64,000 nt of DNA from Phyllostachys edulis (taxonomy: Eukaryota; Streptophyta; Magnoliopsida; Poales; Poaceae). The translations under genes and the position numbers were made by a program. A model generated the notes under the pieces. That model searched no databases. It was not told where the DNA came from and saw nothing but the letters and a program-made list of their open reading frames with translations. The stretch covers positions 8,850,441 to 8,914,440 of the forward strand of contig CM070561.1 of NCBI GenBank assembly GCA_036346405.1, written 5' to 3'. This document shows, piece by piece, positions 11,264 through 23,350 of this stretch (position 1 is the stretch's first letter; each line of letters begins with the position of its first letter).

Positions 11264-14200
11264 TGTCAGACCTAGATTCCGCAAATCCAAATCCTCTGTG
11301 AAAACACTATGCTATTTCTTGGATCAATAGATAACACTCACAAGCACATTGCAGAATCATTTCATACATGGTGTGAACTAAACCATTCAAATATATTACA
11401 AATACCAGAGTGACATAGACCACGTCAGGTCGAGTTTTATGAAACGGCCAAACACGCCAAATTGATTACATTACATGAAAGCAACGCAAACTACAGCGGA
11501 AGCAAAAGGGTAGAGCTCATCTCTCCACAGGCAAGCGACTGAGTAACCTGTGTACGACTGATATTAACAAATAGTTTGGATAATATTGGTTGTACGCAAG
11601 TACCAACGAGCCCACTAGACTGAGGCGAGACCTAGACTACAGAACTAGACTACTCTTCATCGTTTGCTTGTCTGTCGGCTTCTAGGTCCGCGTAGTACGC
11701 ATAATCTCCTTGATCCACATTATCTGAAGGGTTGGGGGAGAGCGAGAATGAGCACAACTTCCGTGCTCATGAGCCAACACCCAAGATTCAATAATATACA
11801 TGCAAGACTTAACAAGGATGGCTCGGTTTCTTTTATTTGCTAAACCAATATTTTTAAGGGATAATTGATTATTTGCCACTGCAAAGAACAGCCTTCTAGG
11901 ATTTGCCACTCCTAACAATGCAATCTATAATTTGCCACACCAAATGTTGGTTGCTTAATAATTTGCCATTTTGGCCTTTTAATGATATTTCTTATGTTTT
12001 CTCCCCTTTTTCCCACGTGGAATGACCTTACTGCCCCTAGCTTCAAAAAAAAGACCAAAAGTGTGTTGTCACCCAAAGGCAGGTCCTGCTGGCGTTGTTA
12101 TGGATCGGATTATATTAATTATGCATTTATAGTCTTGAGAGTATTTAGGAAGTCCAAAATTGAACATTTTATTTCGTAACTCCATATACTAGTTCCTTTT
12201 TGAAACGTAAGTGAGACCCATGAAAGGGAAGCAATATTAGTCAGGCGATTCATTTATTGGTGGCATGTGCATTGCACCCGTCTCATCACCCATGCAACAT
12301 CACCCATGCAACATCACCATTATTGGTTGGTTAAAGAAAAATGAAGCGCAAAAGAAGGGGATACCAGAGGAAGAGCCTGTGTCGAGTGATATGGTCGAGC
12401 TAGACAGAGGCGCCGGGCTGTGTACATTAGAGAGGGGCAGTAAGGTCATTTCATGTGCGAAAAAGGGAGAAAACATAAGAAATGTCATTAAAAAGCCAAA
12501 ATGATAAATTATTAAGCAACCAACATTTGGAGTGGCAAATTATAGATTGAATTGTTAGGAGTGGCAAATTGTAGTGGCAAATAATCAATTATCCCTATTT
12601 TTAATTATCATAATTACAAATTCCTATCACTTAGCATTTTAACAAAATTTCATTTTATTAAAGAGAGTTATTGTGCAATATTAAATAGCAACAGAGGTCC
12701 CCTCGGCCGGAACCTCTACCTTATGCTTCTTTTGATTGGGGCTATCCCCACTTATTAATATCACTGAGTTTGAAAACTCAAGAAAAATCCAATCTCAGGG
12801 CTAGGTGAGCCCGACGTGATTTTCATACCACCCACAAAGGTTTTTGAAATAGAACTAACTCTAGCAAGTTCCCATGTCCGCCTTTGACCGTAAGCATGAT
12901 TGTTTAAATAGTTTAGACTCTGCAAATGTTGTACACTATACCCATAAGAGACAATCATAGTCGTTGCCCCACATGATTCGTTAGTGATGTAGTTGAGCGA
13001 CCATCACAGTAACCTTTCCAATTTCCAGGCTTCTTCCGTCATCTCACCCATATGGGGTTACGCCCATACGTTGTGCGAGATGTTCACCTCAGCGTCTAGT
13101 GTAGTTGGACTACACCAAAGTGACTGGCAACTTCACCTTGCATCGGTGTCCCTTTCAAGTCGGACGTACCACGCGCTTGCACTTTCCCGTGACCCATCCA
13201 GCGAGATGACATTCAGGGTTTAATAATTTTACTAAGTCAAATTGCACTTTGCAGACTTGTGGTTGCACATGTTTTACAAGGGAGGTCATGACAAGATGAA
13301 GTCCTTAATTCATTCGGGCGGTTCGTACCACATTCCAACCACTCTCGTGCCCGACGACGCCCACCACAATTCCATCCGCCCAGATATGGTAATAGCAAGT
13401 TATTAGGGTTTTGAGGAGTAAAACCAAATTATCTCATTTACTTCAGTCATTGACCTCCAATGACTGCCCAAAATCATTTCATGTTTGAAGAGAAGTAATA
13501 AATAATCTCCAAATTAAACAAGACCAGTGCCATTAGCAAGATCTTGAATTTACAAAATTTTAGAAACAAATTTCATAATTTTTGGAGTTAGAATGGAGGA
13601 GAACGGAGCTTCCTAAGTTTGAAAATTGAATTAAATCGAAAGAATTAAAAGAGGAGAGAGAAATTGGCCCACTGACATGTGGGACCCATTGAACAGTGCT
13701 TGGTCCATGTCCACAGTGCATGGACCAGAGGTCAACATGCGCTGTGCATCTTGTCCATGGGCTTGGTCCATATTGTGCATGGGGCCCACCTGCTGGCCCC
13801 TAGAGACAAAACCAAAACCAAAATCGGCCTTTATTATTTGCGGGCCCGCCGATCAGTGAGCCAAGGAGGCCTTAAGATATCACTTAATGGTTAATCATTT
13901 CTTAGGGTTTTTAAGACATGGATTAGGGATATTAATGACGCAGGAACAGGAGTGGTCCGAGCGTGCCAGCATGGAGGGGCTCACGGGCGCTAGCGGCCAC
14001 AGCTCGTCGCTGACAGAGGGAGGGATTGCAACACCAGGGGATGACAAAAATGGAACGCCCAGATGGAGGCGGTCCCGATGGTGGCGGTGGCGTAGCTAGA
14101 TGTTCGCCAGAGTGGCGGCACGGTGAGGGACAGCGGCGGCGGCGCACGGGCTCAAGGCCGAGCAAGAGAATCCGGCGAGCTTCAAGAAAATGGGTGAGAG

Positions 14201-15268
14201 CACTAGCTAGGGGGGGGAGCAAGGTGAGCTTACCAAGCTCAAGAAGAGAACCGGAGGTGGCCAGAGGACGGAGATCGGCGGTGGTGAAGAGGTTGACCGG
14301 AGGCGTGAAGAAGACCAACTCCGGCAATGATAGTGGACAAAATTCAATCCACTTGGGGGAAATGTTCCTTGGTGTCGGGGGCGCACGATGACAGGCGTGG
14401 CATAGCAGTTATGTCGATGGAGTGGCTAGTCGCCGGCGGAGGCGGCTTAGCCGAAAGGGGAAAAACGGCGATTCTCGGGTGGAACTTACCAGGAGAGGGA
14501 GAGGGCGAAGCAGGAGAGAACAAGGGGGCACAGGGCAGCTCTTATAGCTACTGGAGGACGAGGGAGCTGTTGGAGGGGCTCGGGTGTGTGCGGTCCCAAG
14601 GGCGGCGTCATGGGCGCACTAGCACGGGCATGGCGTCACGGCGGTGACTTGGGCGGCCATAGCTGGTGGGTGAGGTGACAAGGCAGGGCAAGCGTGGGCG
14701 ACGGGATAGGGCGGAGGCAGGTAAGCCGGCGTTGACGGGCAACACAGTACGCGTGCAGATGCGTAGTCTTGTGAGCGCCTGGCTCGACCAGGCCGAGGTG
14801 CGCAGACTCTCCAAGGGGTGGTGACAAGACCAGGCAAGCAGAGGGGTGCCAGAGTCCATGGGAGCAGGTGGGAGCTGATGAGGGCAGCGTAGAGGGCGGT
14901 GTGGGCGACTCTAGAGTGGCGCAGGTGGCAGGGTGAGCTCGTGGCTGCCAAGAGGAAGAAAGGGGCAAGGGAGGGGGAGAGGGCTGGGTCAAGAAGGCTA
15001 GGAGGGAGAAAAATGGGCCAAGGGCCCAAGGGAGAGGTGCGGGCTGAGCGCAAGAAAAAGAGGAGCTTCAAAATGGGAAGGGGCCCAAATTTGAAAAGAT
15101 GGATTCAATTTGAATTTTGAATCTAGGAATTGCAAGAAGGTCCGAAACACAAATTTGAACTTAGGTAGAAGCCAGAGATTTGAAAATACAAGATAATTTG
15201 AATTAAAGTTTTAAATCCAATAAGCAAATTTGTAGTTACTATTCACGTCCGAAAACGGGAATGTTACA
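11264..15268 (-). mobile_element. Gypsy LTR in reverse orientation (probable solo LTR)
   Basis: On the minus strand it begins TGTAACATTCCCG at 15268 and ends CTAGGTCTGACA at 11264. It has the layout of the other big Gypsy LTRs here: A/T-rich start, GC-rich transcribed leader (about 15000-13900), a ccacatgtcag phrase near 13670, the shared LTR block at 12872-12947, and an A/T-rich 3' part. Excluding the nested Mutator-like element it is about 3.27 kb. No primer binding site follows the end and no polypurine tract precedes the start. A 5-bp TSD is not evident (CTTAT versus TTGTT). The many GC-rich frames in 13900-15070 on both strands are leader sequence, not genes. Confidence 0.7.
11858..12595. 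mobile_element. Non-autonomous Mutator-like element, 738 bp
   Basis: TIRs of about 180 bp begin GGGATAATTGATTATTTGCC at 11858 and end with the complement at 12595. A perfect 9-bp TSD, TATTTTTAA, flanks it (11849-11857 and 12596-12604). Each TIR contains repeated TTTGCCACT motifs followed by tgaccttactgcccct. The interior is short and encodes nothing recognisable. It is inserted in the reverse Gypsy LTR and is therefore younger than it. Confidence 0.92.
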
Positions 15269-16449
15269 TTGTTTTGTACCTGAAAAGAAATTCGAGAAGT
15301 CAATAACCACAAACCATATATAGCCCAAACATGATATGAGCGTCAAATAGTTAAACAAGATTACAAATTTAACAATGAACACATATTGCCATTGAACCAT
15401 GACTAGTTAATGTAGTGTAGACTATTAGATGTGCACAAGCACGGAAAATGGCCAAATCAGTTATATTTAATTCTCCACTGAAGGTTCAAATATTATGTGA
15501 AATAGCATTCAAATAGCGTCCAATTATTCTGTTCTCATTAGAATAGTTAGGAACATAGCAACGCTGGTGCTCCATTTTCTTTCCTTACCTATAAGAGGTG
15601 TAATTTTCACACAGGTTAACACTCAATAGTCAGTACGAATTTGACAAGGACATCATCAAGTCAACTTTGTCTTGTTATACATTCTGCCAAAGACAAAACT
15701 GACCCATGTTTCTAGTGTGCACATCTGAGCCTACATTTGGGATGTACACATTGGGCGTGCTTGTGGGGATGGAGAATTTGGCATGTACTGATGAGCGAAG
15801 CTTTGTTGATGTGTATGTACATAAATACATGTTTCAAGTAAGTTGAAGGATAGTGAAGGATAGTGGGTTGTTGCAGAGAACAGGGATGCAATACCACTGG
15901 AGAAATCGAAATTACAAAAGGTATGCTAACATGGGATTTCTAGGACTTCCTTCTAGCAAAGAAGCTCATAATCCTTTGTGGGTTATGAGAATTTTTTTGT
16001 CACGAGAGATTCAAATCATATTATAACCGTTTGATGCATATCCTTTTGCTATATAACCAACCAAAGGCAAGAAAACATATGATAATCAAGTTGTGTGTCA
16101 CAACAAATAATCGTACAATAATCACCAAACAAGGGATATACATATACATCAACAATCTGTCAACAAAAAATGATTATTTGCTTTCCTGGATGTCAGACTA
16201 GCAGCATTACTAGCAGTTTATGGGAATCATTTCCTCTTCAATCATTGGCACACATCTAAACATGCCTCCAATCACGATGTTATGAACTCAGCAATTCAGA
16301 AAAGTTTACATCCTCTCAAAACAAAAGATTTTGAGTGCCATGCTTTCTTTGATGGAAGAGAGAATAAGTCTTATCGCAAGAAATAAAATGTCCCACAAAG
16401 TAGCTAGTTTAAATACAAAATAGCTGTTAGCAGGGAAAATGGGACTTAC
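15269..16449. other. Sequence downstream of the SYP71 3' fragment, no exon seen
   Basis: A/T-rich. It follows the splice donor of the last recognised SYP71 exon (read leftwards), so it is probably that gene's intron and 3' region. I could not find the short terminal exon that should encode the last few residues. Confidence 0.45.
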
Positions 16450-16815
16450 TTGTAAAGGTACGCAGCAATTCCAAGAATGACGCAGAGCAAGACGACATCA
16501 ATACGTAAATTGCGATCGGACCTCACCGATAACAAGTGAAGGGAGCAAATAAAAGATCCAGATTTAGCTCCCACAATCATTAGTTAAAACCAACTTAGAA
16601 AGAGTCAAGTATTACGAAGAACAATCTCCTTTAGTCTGACATTAGTATTCTTAAGGTCTGCATTTGCTCTATCCACCTACATTCATCATCATCATTATAT
16701 TACAAACTAGCCATCCAAGATAATCACCAAATAAGAGAACAAAGAAAACGGTCATTGTCAATTAACACACCTTCACGTCCATTTCATCCATTAATGGAAC
16801 TTGTCTATCTAATTC
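16450..16815 (-). pseudogene. SYP71: SYP71-like Qc-SNARE, 3' exons
   Basis: Three exons read on the minus strand. The first (16815-16771) encodes ELDRQVPLMDEMDVK between cag and a gtgtgt donor. The second (16676-16616) encodes VDRANADLKNTNVRLKEIV between gtag and a gtaata donor. The third (about 16528-16450) encodes RIDVVLLCVILGIAAYLY, the C-terminal membrane anchor, ending at a gtaagt donor. These match the SNARE-motif end and tail anchor of plant SYP71, a Qc-SNARE at the ER and plasma membrane. The acceptor before the anchor exon has lost its AG. The text joins exactly in phase with the exons at 26272-27363 on the other strand, so the two pieces look like halves of one broken gene. Confidence 0.85.
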
Positions 16816-17189
16816 CTGATCATCACATCAGGTGAATAAATTAGCCACGGCTCGGTATGGTCATCATATAACTAGAAATGAAGCACAGTAGGCAACCCTC
16901 TGATGCACCGATATGGCTTGGGAGCCGCAGCGTCAGATATCGACACGATCGGCGAATGCGGCTTCGACACGATCGTGTCGGGAAGTATCGTAAACCTTTT
17001 TGTTTAAAAAAAAAGAAATACATACCTGATACGTCCTGATACACCGATATGGCCCGGAAAGAAGCCCTGCCCAAGGCAAAAAAACTATTGTTCCTAGCCC
17101 AAGGCCCATCGTAGGATACCTAACCTAGCTCCATAGCTCCTTTCCTGGCTACGCCTCCCTCTCGTCTCCCGTGCGCAGTCGAGAGTCTA

Positions 17190-17335
17190 GACCCGTGTGG
17201 CGAGGTGGCGACTAGTGGTTGGCGGCCTTTAACTCTCGGCGAGGTGGCGACCAGCGGTCGGCGGCCTTTGGCGCTCCCTCTTCCGCGCGACCGGCGAGGC
17301 GGTGACCAGCGGTCGGCGGCCTCTGTGCCGCCTCC
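17190..17335. repeat. Three imperfect tandem repeats in the hAT leader
   Basis: A unit of about 50 bp built on ggcgaggtggcgaccagcgg followed by tcggcggcct occurs three times. It lies in the GC-rich leader upstream of the hAT transposase and is probably untranslated. Confidence 0.75.
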
Positions 17336-17729
17336 TCCGCGCCATGCCACCTCCTCCGTGCTACCCCCTCTGTAGCAGGTGGCAGCCGACGTTGCTCCTC
17401 TCCAGCGACCGATGCCTCCAGCCAGGTGCGTCCTCCTGACCTCCTCTCTCAGATCTAGTGACCGGGGGGGGGAGAAGAAGGTGAACTGGGGGGGGTTAGG
17501 ATGTTGAATTGTTGATGTAGGTCGGTGGGGTGGGGGAAAGAAGGTGAAGTGGGGGTTAAAGATGTTGATGTTGTTCGCAGTTAGCAGTTGCTATTGATGA
17601 TTGGAGATGCTAGGTGTTAGCAAGATACAAGGCATGTTGATGAAGTTGTAGTTGCTGTTGTTAGCAAGATGCACTGGGCCAACTAATGTGTGTTCTACTC
17701 ATTTTTGTTAGGTCTTTTTGTGCAATATG

Positions 17730-19984
17730 GTAAGTGGAAGTGCTAAAGGAAGTGTTTCAACCCCTCCTGTAAACCAGATTGTAGATCCAGCCAAACCACT
17801 TTGGAGATGTGTCATTCAATTGGAAAGAACTGGTGGTAGTGGAGGAAATGCAAAATCCAAATGTCACTATTGTGATTTTATCATCCATGGGAGCTACTAC
17901 AGAGTTAAAGCACATTTGTTGAAGATTTCAAAATGTGGTGTCAAGACTTGTCCAAAGGTGACAATGCCGATACTACAACAACTCCGTGATGAAGTTGCTG
18001 TAGCAGAGGCAGCAACATCAAGTGCTACAAGAAGAGTTCCCTTGCTAGGGGAGAATACCTCAAGCAATGAAGTAGGCAGTGCCAACCAAATGGGAGTTGT
18101 TGCAAATGCAAAGAAAAGAAAGGGGCAACTATCAATTGACAAGAGTTTTAATCTTGGGCTTCAAAGCACCATGGATGCTCTTGTTGCGAGAGCATTTTAT
18201 ACTGTGGGCTTGCCATTTAATCTTGCAAGAAACCCATATTGGCGAGAAATGATTATGTATGTTTGCAACAACCCCCTTAATGGATATGTCCCTCTTGCAT
18301 ACAATAGGATGATGAGAACTCTTCTTCAACAAGAGAGGACACATGTCGAAGGCATGTTGGTACCAATTAAGACAACATGGAGCACCAAGGGAGTTAGCAT
18401 TGCTTCTGATGGGTGGTCTAATGCACAGTGGCGACCAATAATAAATTTTTTAGCTGTAACAGAGGATGGACCTATGTTCTTGCGAGCTATTAACACAGAA
18501 GGTGAGGTGAAGAATAAGGAATACATAGCTGAGAAGATGGTTGCTGTGATTGAAGAAGTCGGTGCGAAGAATGTTGTCTAAGTGATTACCGATAATGCTC
18601 CAGTTTGCAAAGCTGCAAGTATGATCATTGGACAAAAGTATAATCACATTTTCTGGACTCCATGTGTTGTCCACACTTTAAACTTAGAATTGAAGAATAC
18701 ATGTGCTGGAAGGAGTCCCAATGTACATTCATGAAGAATCTCAATGGATTATGGATGTTGTAGGGGATGATACCATAATAAAAAAATTCATCATGAATCA
18801 CAGCCTAATGTTGGCTATGTTTAATGAGTTTAGTAAATTAAAATTGCTTGCTATTGCTAAAACAAGGTTTGCATCTATTATTATCATGTTGAAGAGGTTT
18901 TATTTCATTCGGTCAGCTCTTAAGCAAATGGTCATTTGTGACATGTGGGACACTTACAAGGATGGTAGTGTGGGCACGGCACAATTTGTGAAAGAAAAGA
19001 TTCTTAATGACGTGTGGTAGGGTAATGTGATGCATCTTATTGAGTTCATGGAGCCCATTTATTCGATGCTACGTGAATTCGACACCAACAAACCATGCCT
19101 ACATTTGGTCTATGAGATGTGGGATAGCATGTTAGAGAAGGTTAAAGATGCCATTTATAAATGGGAAGGAAAAGGACCCCATGAGGATTGTTTTTTCTAC
19201 TCCGTTATTCACAGCATTTTAGTGGATCGATGGGGCAAAAGCAACACCCCACTCCATTGTTCGTCACACTCACTCAATCCAAGGTAAATAGTGGTTTCTT
19301 CTTTAAATTTGATTCTATATTTTTGTTTCTTTCAATCTTTGTCATTCAATCATTTCCTTTGGTAGATATTATGCTGAAGCATGGATTCAAGGAGGTTCTA
19401 ACCATCAATCCCCCCATGATGATAATGAGATTAACAAAAATGTTTTGAAGTGCCTGAAGAAGTTCTTTCGCATTATTGAACAATACAGAAAATGGAACGC
19501 ATAGTTTACAGATTTCTCTCAATTTGGAGAAGGATTTGATTCATTTGAATCAATTGAGGATAGAGCTCATCTTAAACCAAAGCAATGGTGGAACACACAT
19601 GGAGGTTCAGCCCCAGAGTTGAGAGCATTGGCTTTGAAATTGCTTGGGCAACCATCATCATCTTCTTGATGTGAAAGGAATTGGAGTACCTGTGGTTTCA
19701 TTCATAGCATGAAGAGAAACAAGATGACTCCTAAACGTGCAGAAGATTTGGCATTTGTGCACACCAATCTACGTCTTCTCTCAAGAAAATCAGAAAAATA
19801 TCATATTGGACCTACAAGGATGTGGGATGTTGGAGCAGATGCCCATAAATTTTTTACTAGTGGCGTGGGCATCCTTGAGATTGCTAATCTCTCACTTGAT
19901 GAACCAGAGTTGGAAATGGAATTATGTGAAGATGCAACAAGAGATGATGATGCTGAAACTACTATGGATGAGTGTGATGAATAG
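17730..19984 (+). pseudogene. hAT transposase with BED zinc finger and DUF659, broken
   Basis: Start chosen at ATG 17730 (MVSGSAKG), after a likely 5'-leader acceptor near 17712. A BED-type finger (CHYCDF...H...C) sits at about codons 40-75. DUF659 follows (GWSNAQWRPIINF, ITDNAPVCKAAS), then the FWTPCVVHTLNLELKN block and the C-terminal hATC dimerisation segment (ERNWSTCGFIHSMKRNK, 19679-19728). A canonical intron at 19284-19365 joins HSLNP to RYYAEAWI. Breaks: a CAA-to-TAA-type stop at 18579, a frameshift near 18700, TAG at 19018 and 19501, and TGA at 19668. The enzyme cannot be made. The protein belongs to the plant hAT group typified by BED-DUF659-hATC proteins. Confidence 0.9.
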
Positions 19985-20989
19985 AAGTGGTATTGATTAT
20001 GTTTTGTTGCTTTATGAACATTGTTGAACTATGTTATGGGGTATGTACCCTTATGGTTTGTGACTGGGTGTGCTTGAATTATGTAATATAAACAAACCGA
20101 TGGGCAGATAGAAACGGTAAACCAATGTTTGGAGAATTATTTAGGTGCCTGGCTTTTGCTAGCCCCAAGAGGTGGCATTCATGGTTGACACAGGCTGAGT
20201 GGTGGTATAACTCTTCCTTTCATAATTCATTAAAGATGACACCATTTGAAGCCCTATATGGTATGAAACCCTCTTTGATCACAGAAGCTCTACTACCACA
20301 GTCTGCAATTGAAGAGGCTAGGAACTGGATTTAGAGAAGGGGAGCAGCTTTTGAAGCTATCAAAGCTAATTTGGAAAAAGCCAGCTCTAGAATGAAGCAT
20401 TTTGCTTATAAGCACAGAATAGAGAGGGCCTTTGAGGTAGGAAATATGGTGTATTTAAAAATGCAACCTTATAGGCATAATGCATTGGGACTTCATAGAA
20501 CATTGAAATGACATTCTAGGTTTTATGGCCCATTCAGAGTTCTAGAAAGAATTGGCAAGGCTGCTTACAGAGGGTTGTCAGATTCACCCTGTATTCCATG
20601 TCAGCCAGTTAAAGAGGCATGTTGGACCAAATGCTATTCCCAGCAAGGAGCTCCCATTGGTAGATGAAGAAGGGTGCATTGTAACATCCCGTTCGTCCTG
20701 AGTTTTTTAAGCTTTTTAAAATAAAAATAATCATTTGGTTTTGTTGAGAGTTCAAAGAATAACTTGAGATTTTAAAAGAAAGCTTTAACTTGACCTAACT
20801 AAACTTCAACTAAACCCAGTTGTTTGGTGTTCTTTGTTCGTTGAAGTTCCTTGCTGTTCTTTGGCTTTTAGCCTCTTTTCTTTGTTGGCCTTGGTTGCCC
20901 CCCGCCCCCCAGGCTAGCTTTTCCCTTTAGGTCTCCCTCTCTTTCTCTAAACCTTTCTCTTGCTGGACATCTCCTGATGTTCAGATCTA

Positions 20990-23350
20990 TCTCATCTTTC
21001 TGACCTTCCCTTCTTCGTCCTCTCTCAGGACCTCCCTTGAGTTCCTTTTTTGGACCTCTTAACTTGGATCTCCTCCTTTTGGAGATATCCTCCCTTGGAT
21101 CTCCCCTTTTACCTAGATCTCCCTTTCGCTGAGATCAAAGGGTCCAAACCTTCCCCCAACTGGACCTCCTTGCAGGGTCAACCTCCCTTGTGCTCTGGAC
21201 CTCCTCTTGTATTCTTTTGTTTGGACTTCCCCAAGTCCAGACCTCCCCTTTGTTTGTTTGAATCTCTTTCTGTTTAGACCTCCCTTTGGTCTAAACCTTC
21301 TTCTCTGTCTAGATCTCCTTTAATCTCGACCTCCTTCTCTGTTTTGGACCTCCACGGGAACCTCTTAGAGTTCATTCGAACTCCTTGAGTCATCGGGATG
21401 TCCCTGACATTCTTTTGACCTCCCTGTGTCCATATGGATCTCCCTGTGTCCACATGGAGCTCCTTTTGATCTCCCCACATCCAATCGGACCTCCCTGGTA
21501 TTCAGTTGGACCTCCTCCAAACCATTCGAACCCCTTGGGTTCAATTGGATCTCCTTAAGCTCTTTTTGGACCTCCCCCACGCCTGTGCGGTGCCACCACT
21601 TGCTTTAGCGGTACTGCCGTTTGTTCCTTCGGAACTACCGCCTTTGTTAAGACCTCCTCTGAGCCTTTTGGACCTTCCTTGTCCAATTGGACCTTCTAAG
21701 AGTCCAAAGAACCTCCCTTGACTCCTTGAAGACCTCCTTTGTGCCCTTGCGGACCTACCGCTATTGTTTTGCGGTTGTACCGCTAGGGTTTAACTTTCCT
21801 TGCCTCAGGACCGTTGATGTTTTGGACGGCCCGATCTTGAAGGTGCATTCGCTCGGTCCGAACGGCCCCTTTGCTTGGCTCCGTTCGATCCTGATCTAAC
21901 GGCCCTAGCTTGTTTCCGCGTATCCTTGTTTTCGCGGACCTCTCCTTTGCTTTGGTCTTGACTGTTGAGATCTCATTTGAGAGATCTAACCTTCAGGACC
22001 TCTTTGTGTCCTTAGGACCTCTCTGTACTCCTTTGGATTTCGTTTTTCTGTGTCCTTCGGTTTTCCTTAGGTCGGACCTACCGCTTGCTTGGTCGGACCT
22101 ACCGCTCGAGCAGGGTCTTCATCACATAAAAACCCCTCGTTGAGATCTGGCCGTTAGGACCTCCTCTCTGGAGATCTTAGCTGCTCAAACCTCCCCTTTT
22201 GAGATCTTAACCATCCAAATCCCTCCTCTATTTGATCTAACGATCCAGACCTCCTCTTTGTTGGGATCATAAGGCCCGGACCTCCTTTAGGTCCAGACCT
22301 CCCTAGCGTTTGGACTCACCATTGGCTCTTGCGATCGTCTTGCCGAGTTTTACCTTTCTTGCCTTAGGACCGTTTGGTCTCGCATCGACAGTTTGGGTGA
22401 GTTGGCTCGTTAAGCTTGGTCCGAACGGCCCATTTGCCTTGCTACATCCGATCAAAATCTGACGGCCCCTGTTCCTCCCGCGTATCCTTGTTTCTGCGGG
22501 CCTCCCCTTGCTATAGATCTTGACCATAGGACCTCCCTCTAGGAGATCTAACCGTCAGGACCTCCCCCTTGCCTTTGATCTTAATCGTTTAGGATCTCCT
22601 TTTGAGAATCTAAGCCGTTAAGACCTCCCCTTGGTTTGTCTCAGCCGTCAAGGCCCTACCAGCTTGCGGTTGTACCGCAACGTGAACCCGGAACTACCGT
22701 CATCCGGTCGTACCTTTTCTTAAACACGGTATTACCGCTGCCGACGATGTCGTGCCCATCTGTCTCTCATCTTTGTAGTCTTTTGGACCTCCTGTCTAGA
22801 GGACCCCTTTGTGTCTATTGGACCTCTTGTCCATAGGACCTCCTCGGTTGCCTTAGGACTTCCTGTCCCTAGGCCTCCTCATAGGACCTCCTCTTTGGAT
22901 CTCCTCGCAGGACCTCCTCCTTGGACCATTTCCTTTGACCTTATGGTCACCCTTTTGACTGATTTCCTTGCCCAAGTTCTAAGTGCATTTGATGTGGATT
23001 GAAGTCACATTAAAGTGCTGTCCTTTCCTTTGTACTTATTCCTACTTTTTGTCCCCTCCTTTTCATAATCTAATCCTTTTTTGTACCTTTGGCAGTGTGC
23101 CCTTGTACCAATGCTTTGAATCTAGTCACCTCCTTGTTATGGTGTTTCTATTCCCTTTCTCCTTTAAATAGAGCACCCTGGGCGACCACTTTGTTCCTTA
23201 TCTCCTTTTCAGCCTCTTCACCTAGCTCTCTCGGTTCTGGTGAGCTTCTCAAGCTCCCCGGTCCGAACCTCTTGGGCTCGGACCTCCCTCTTGCCGGATC
23301 TCCCTCTCGGACCTCCCTTCCTTGTGGACCTCCTCTCTTTTGCTTTAAGT
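20990..23350. repeat. GGACCTCC-type heptamer array inside the LTR
   Basis: Dozens of irregularly spaced copies of ggacctcc, ggatctcc and gacctcccttg occur on the plus strand, mixed with ctaccgc/taccgct motifs (about 21600-21790, 22070-22115, 22650-22740). The array resumes briefly at 25180-25380. It is low-complexity sequence grown by slippage in the LTR, not coding. Confidence 0.85.
21775..22560. repeat. Duplicated segment of about 220 bp within the LTR
   Basis: The segment at about 21785-22000 (ccttgcctcaggaccgttg, ggtccgaacggcccctttgc, ccgcgtatccttgttt) recurs at about 22345-22560 with substitutions. The two copies are offset by about 550 bp in the same orientation. Confidence 0.75.

Larger units (their letters stand above)
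16901..20092 (+). mobile_element. hAT-type DNA transposon, 5' end and body
   Basis: The left terminus TGATGCACCGATATGG at 16901 is followed by subterminal repeats of the gatac(gt)cctgatacaccgat type up to about 17060, a GC-rich leader, and a broken hAT transposase. The opposite terminus is missing at 20092, where the sequence changes abruptly to Gypsy integrase. A matching TGATGCACC end lies at 27375 beside the other SYP71 half. The left flank ggcaaccctc resembles the complement of gaggttgcc beside that end, consistent with one target duplication. Confidence 0.65.

Noticed and set aside
12265..12504. 79-codon frame
   Set aside because: It lies in the Mutator-like element and runs into its TIR.
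13679..15071. Many GC-rich frames on both strands
   Set aside because: They are the GC-rich leader of the reverse Gypsy LTR.
20094..20096. hAT right terminus at this position
   Set aside because: No inverted copy of TGATGCACC and no 8-bp duplication is present. The hAT sequence simply stops.
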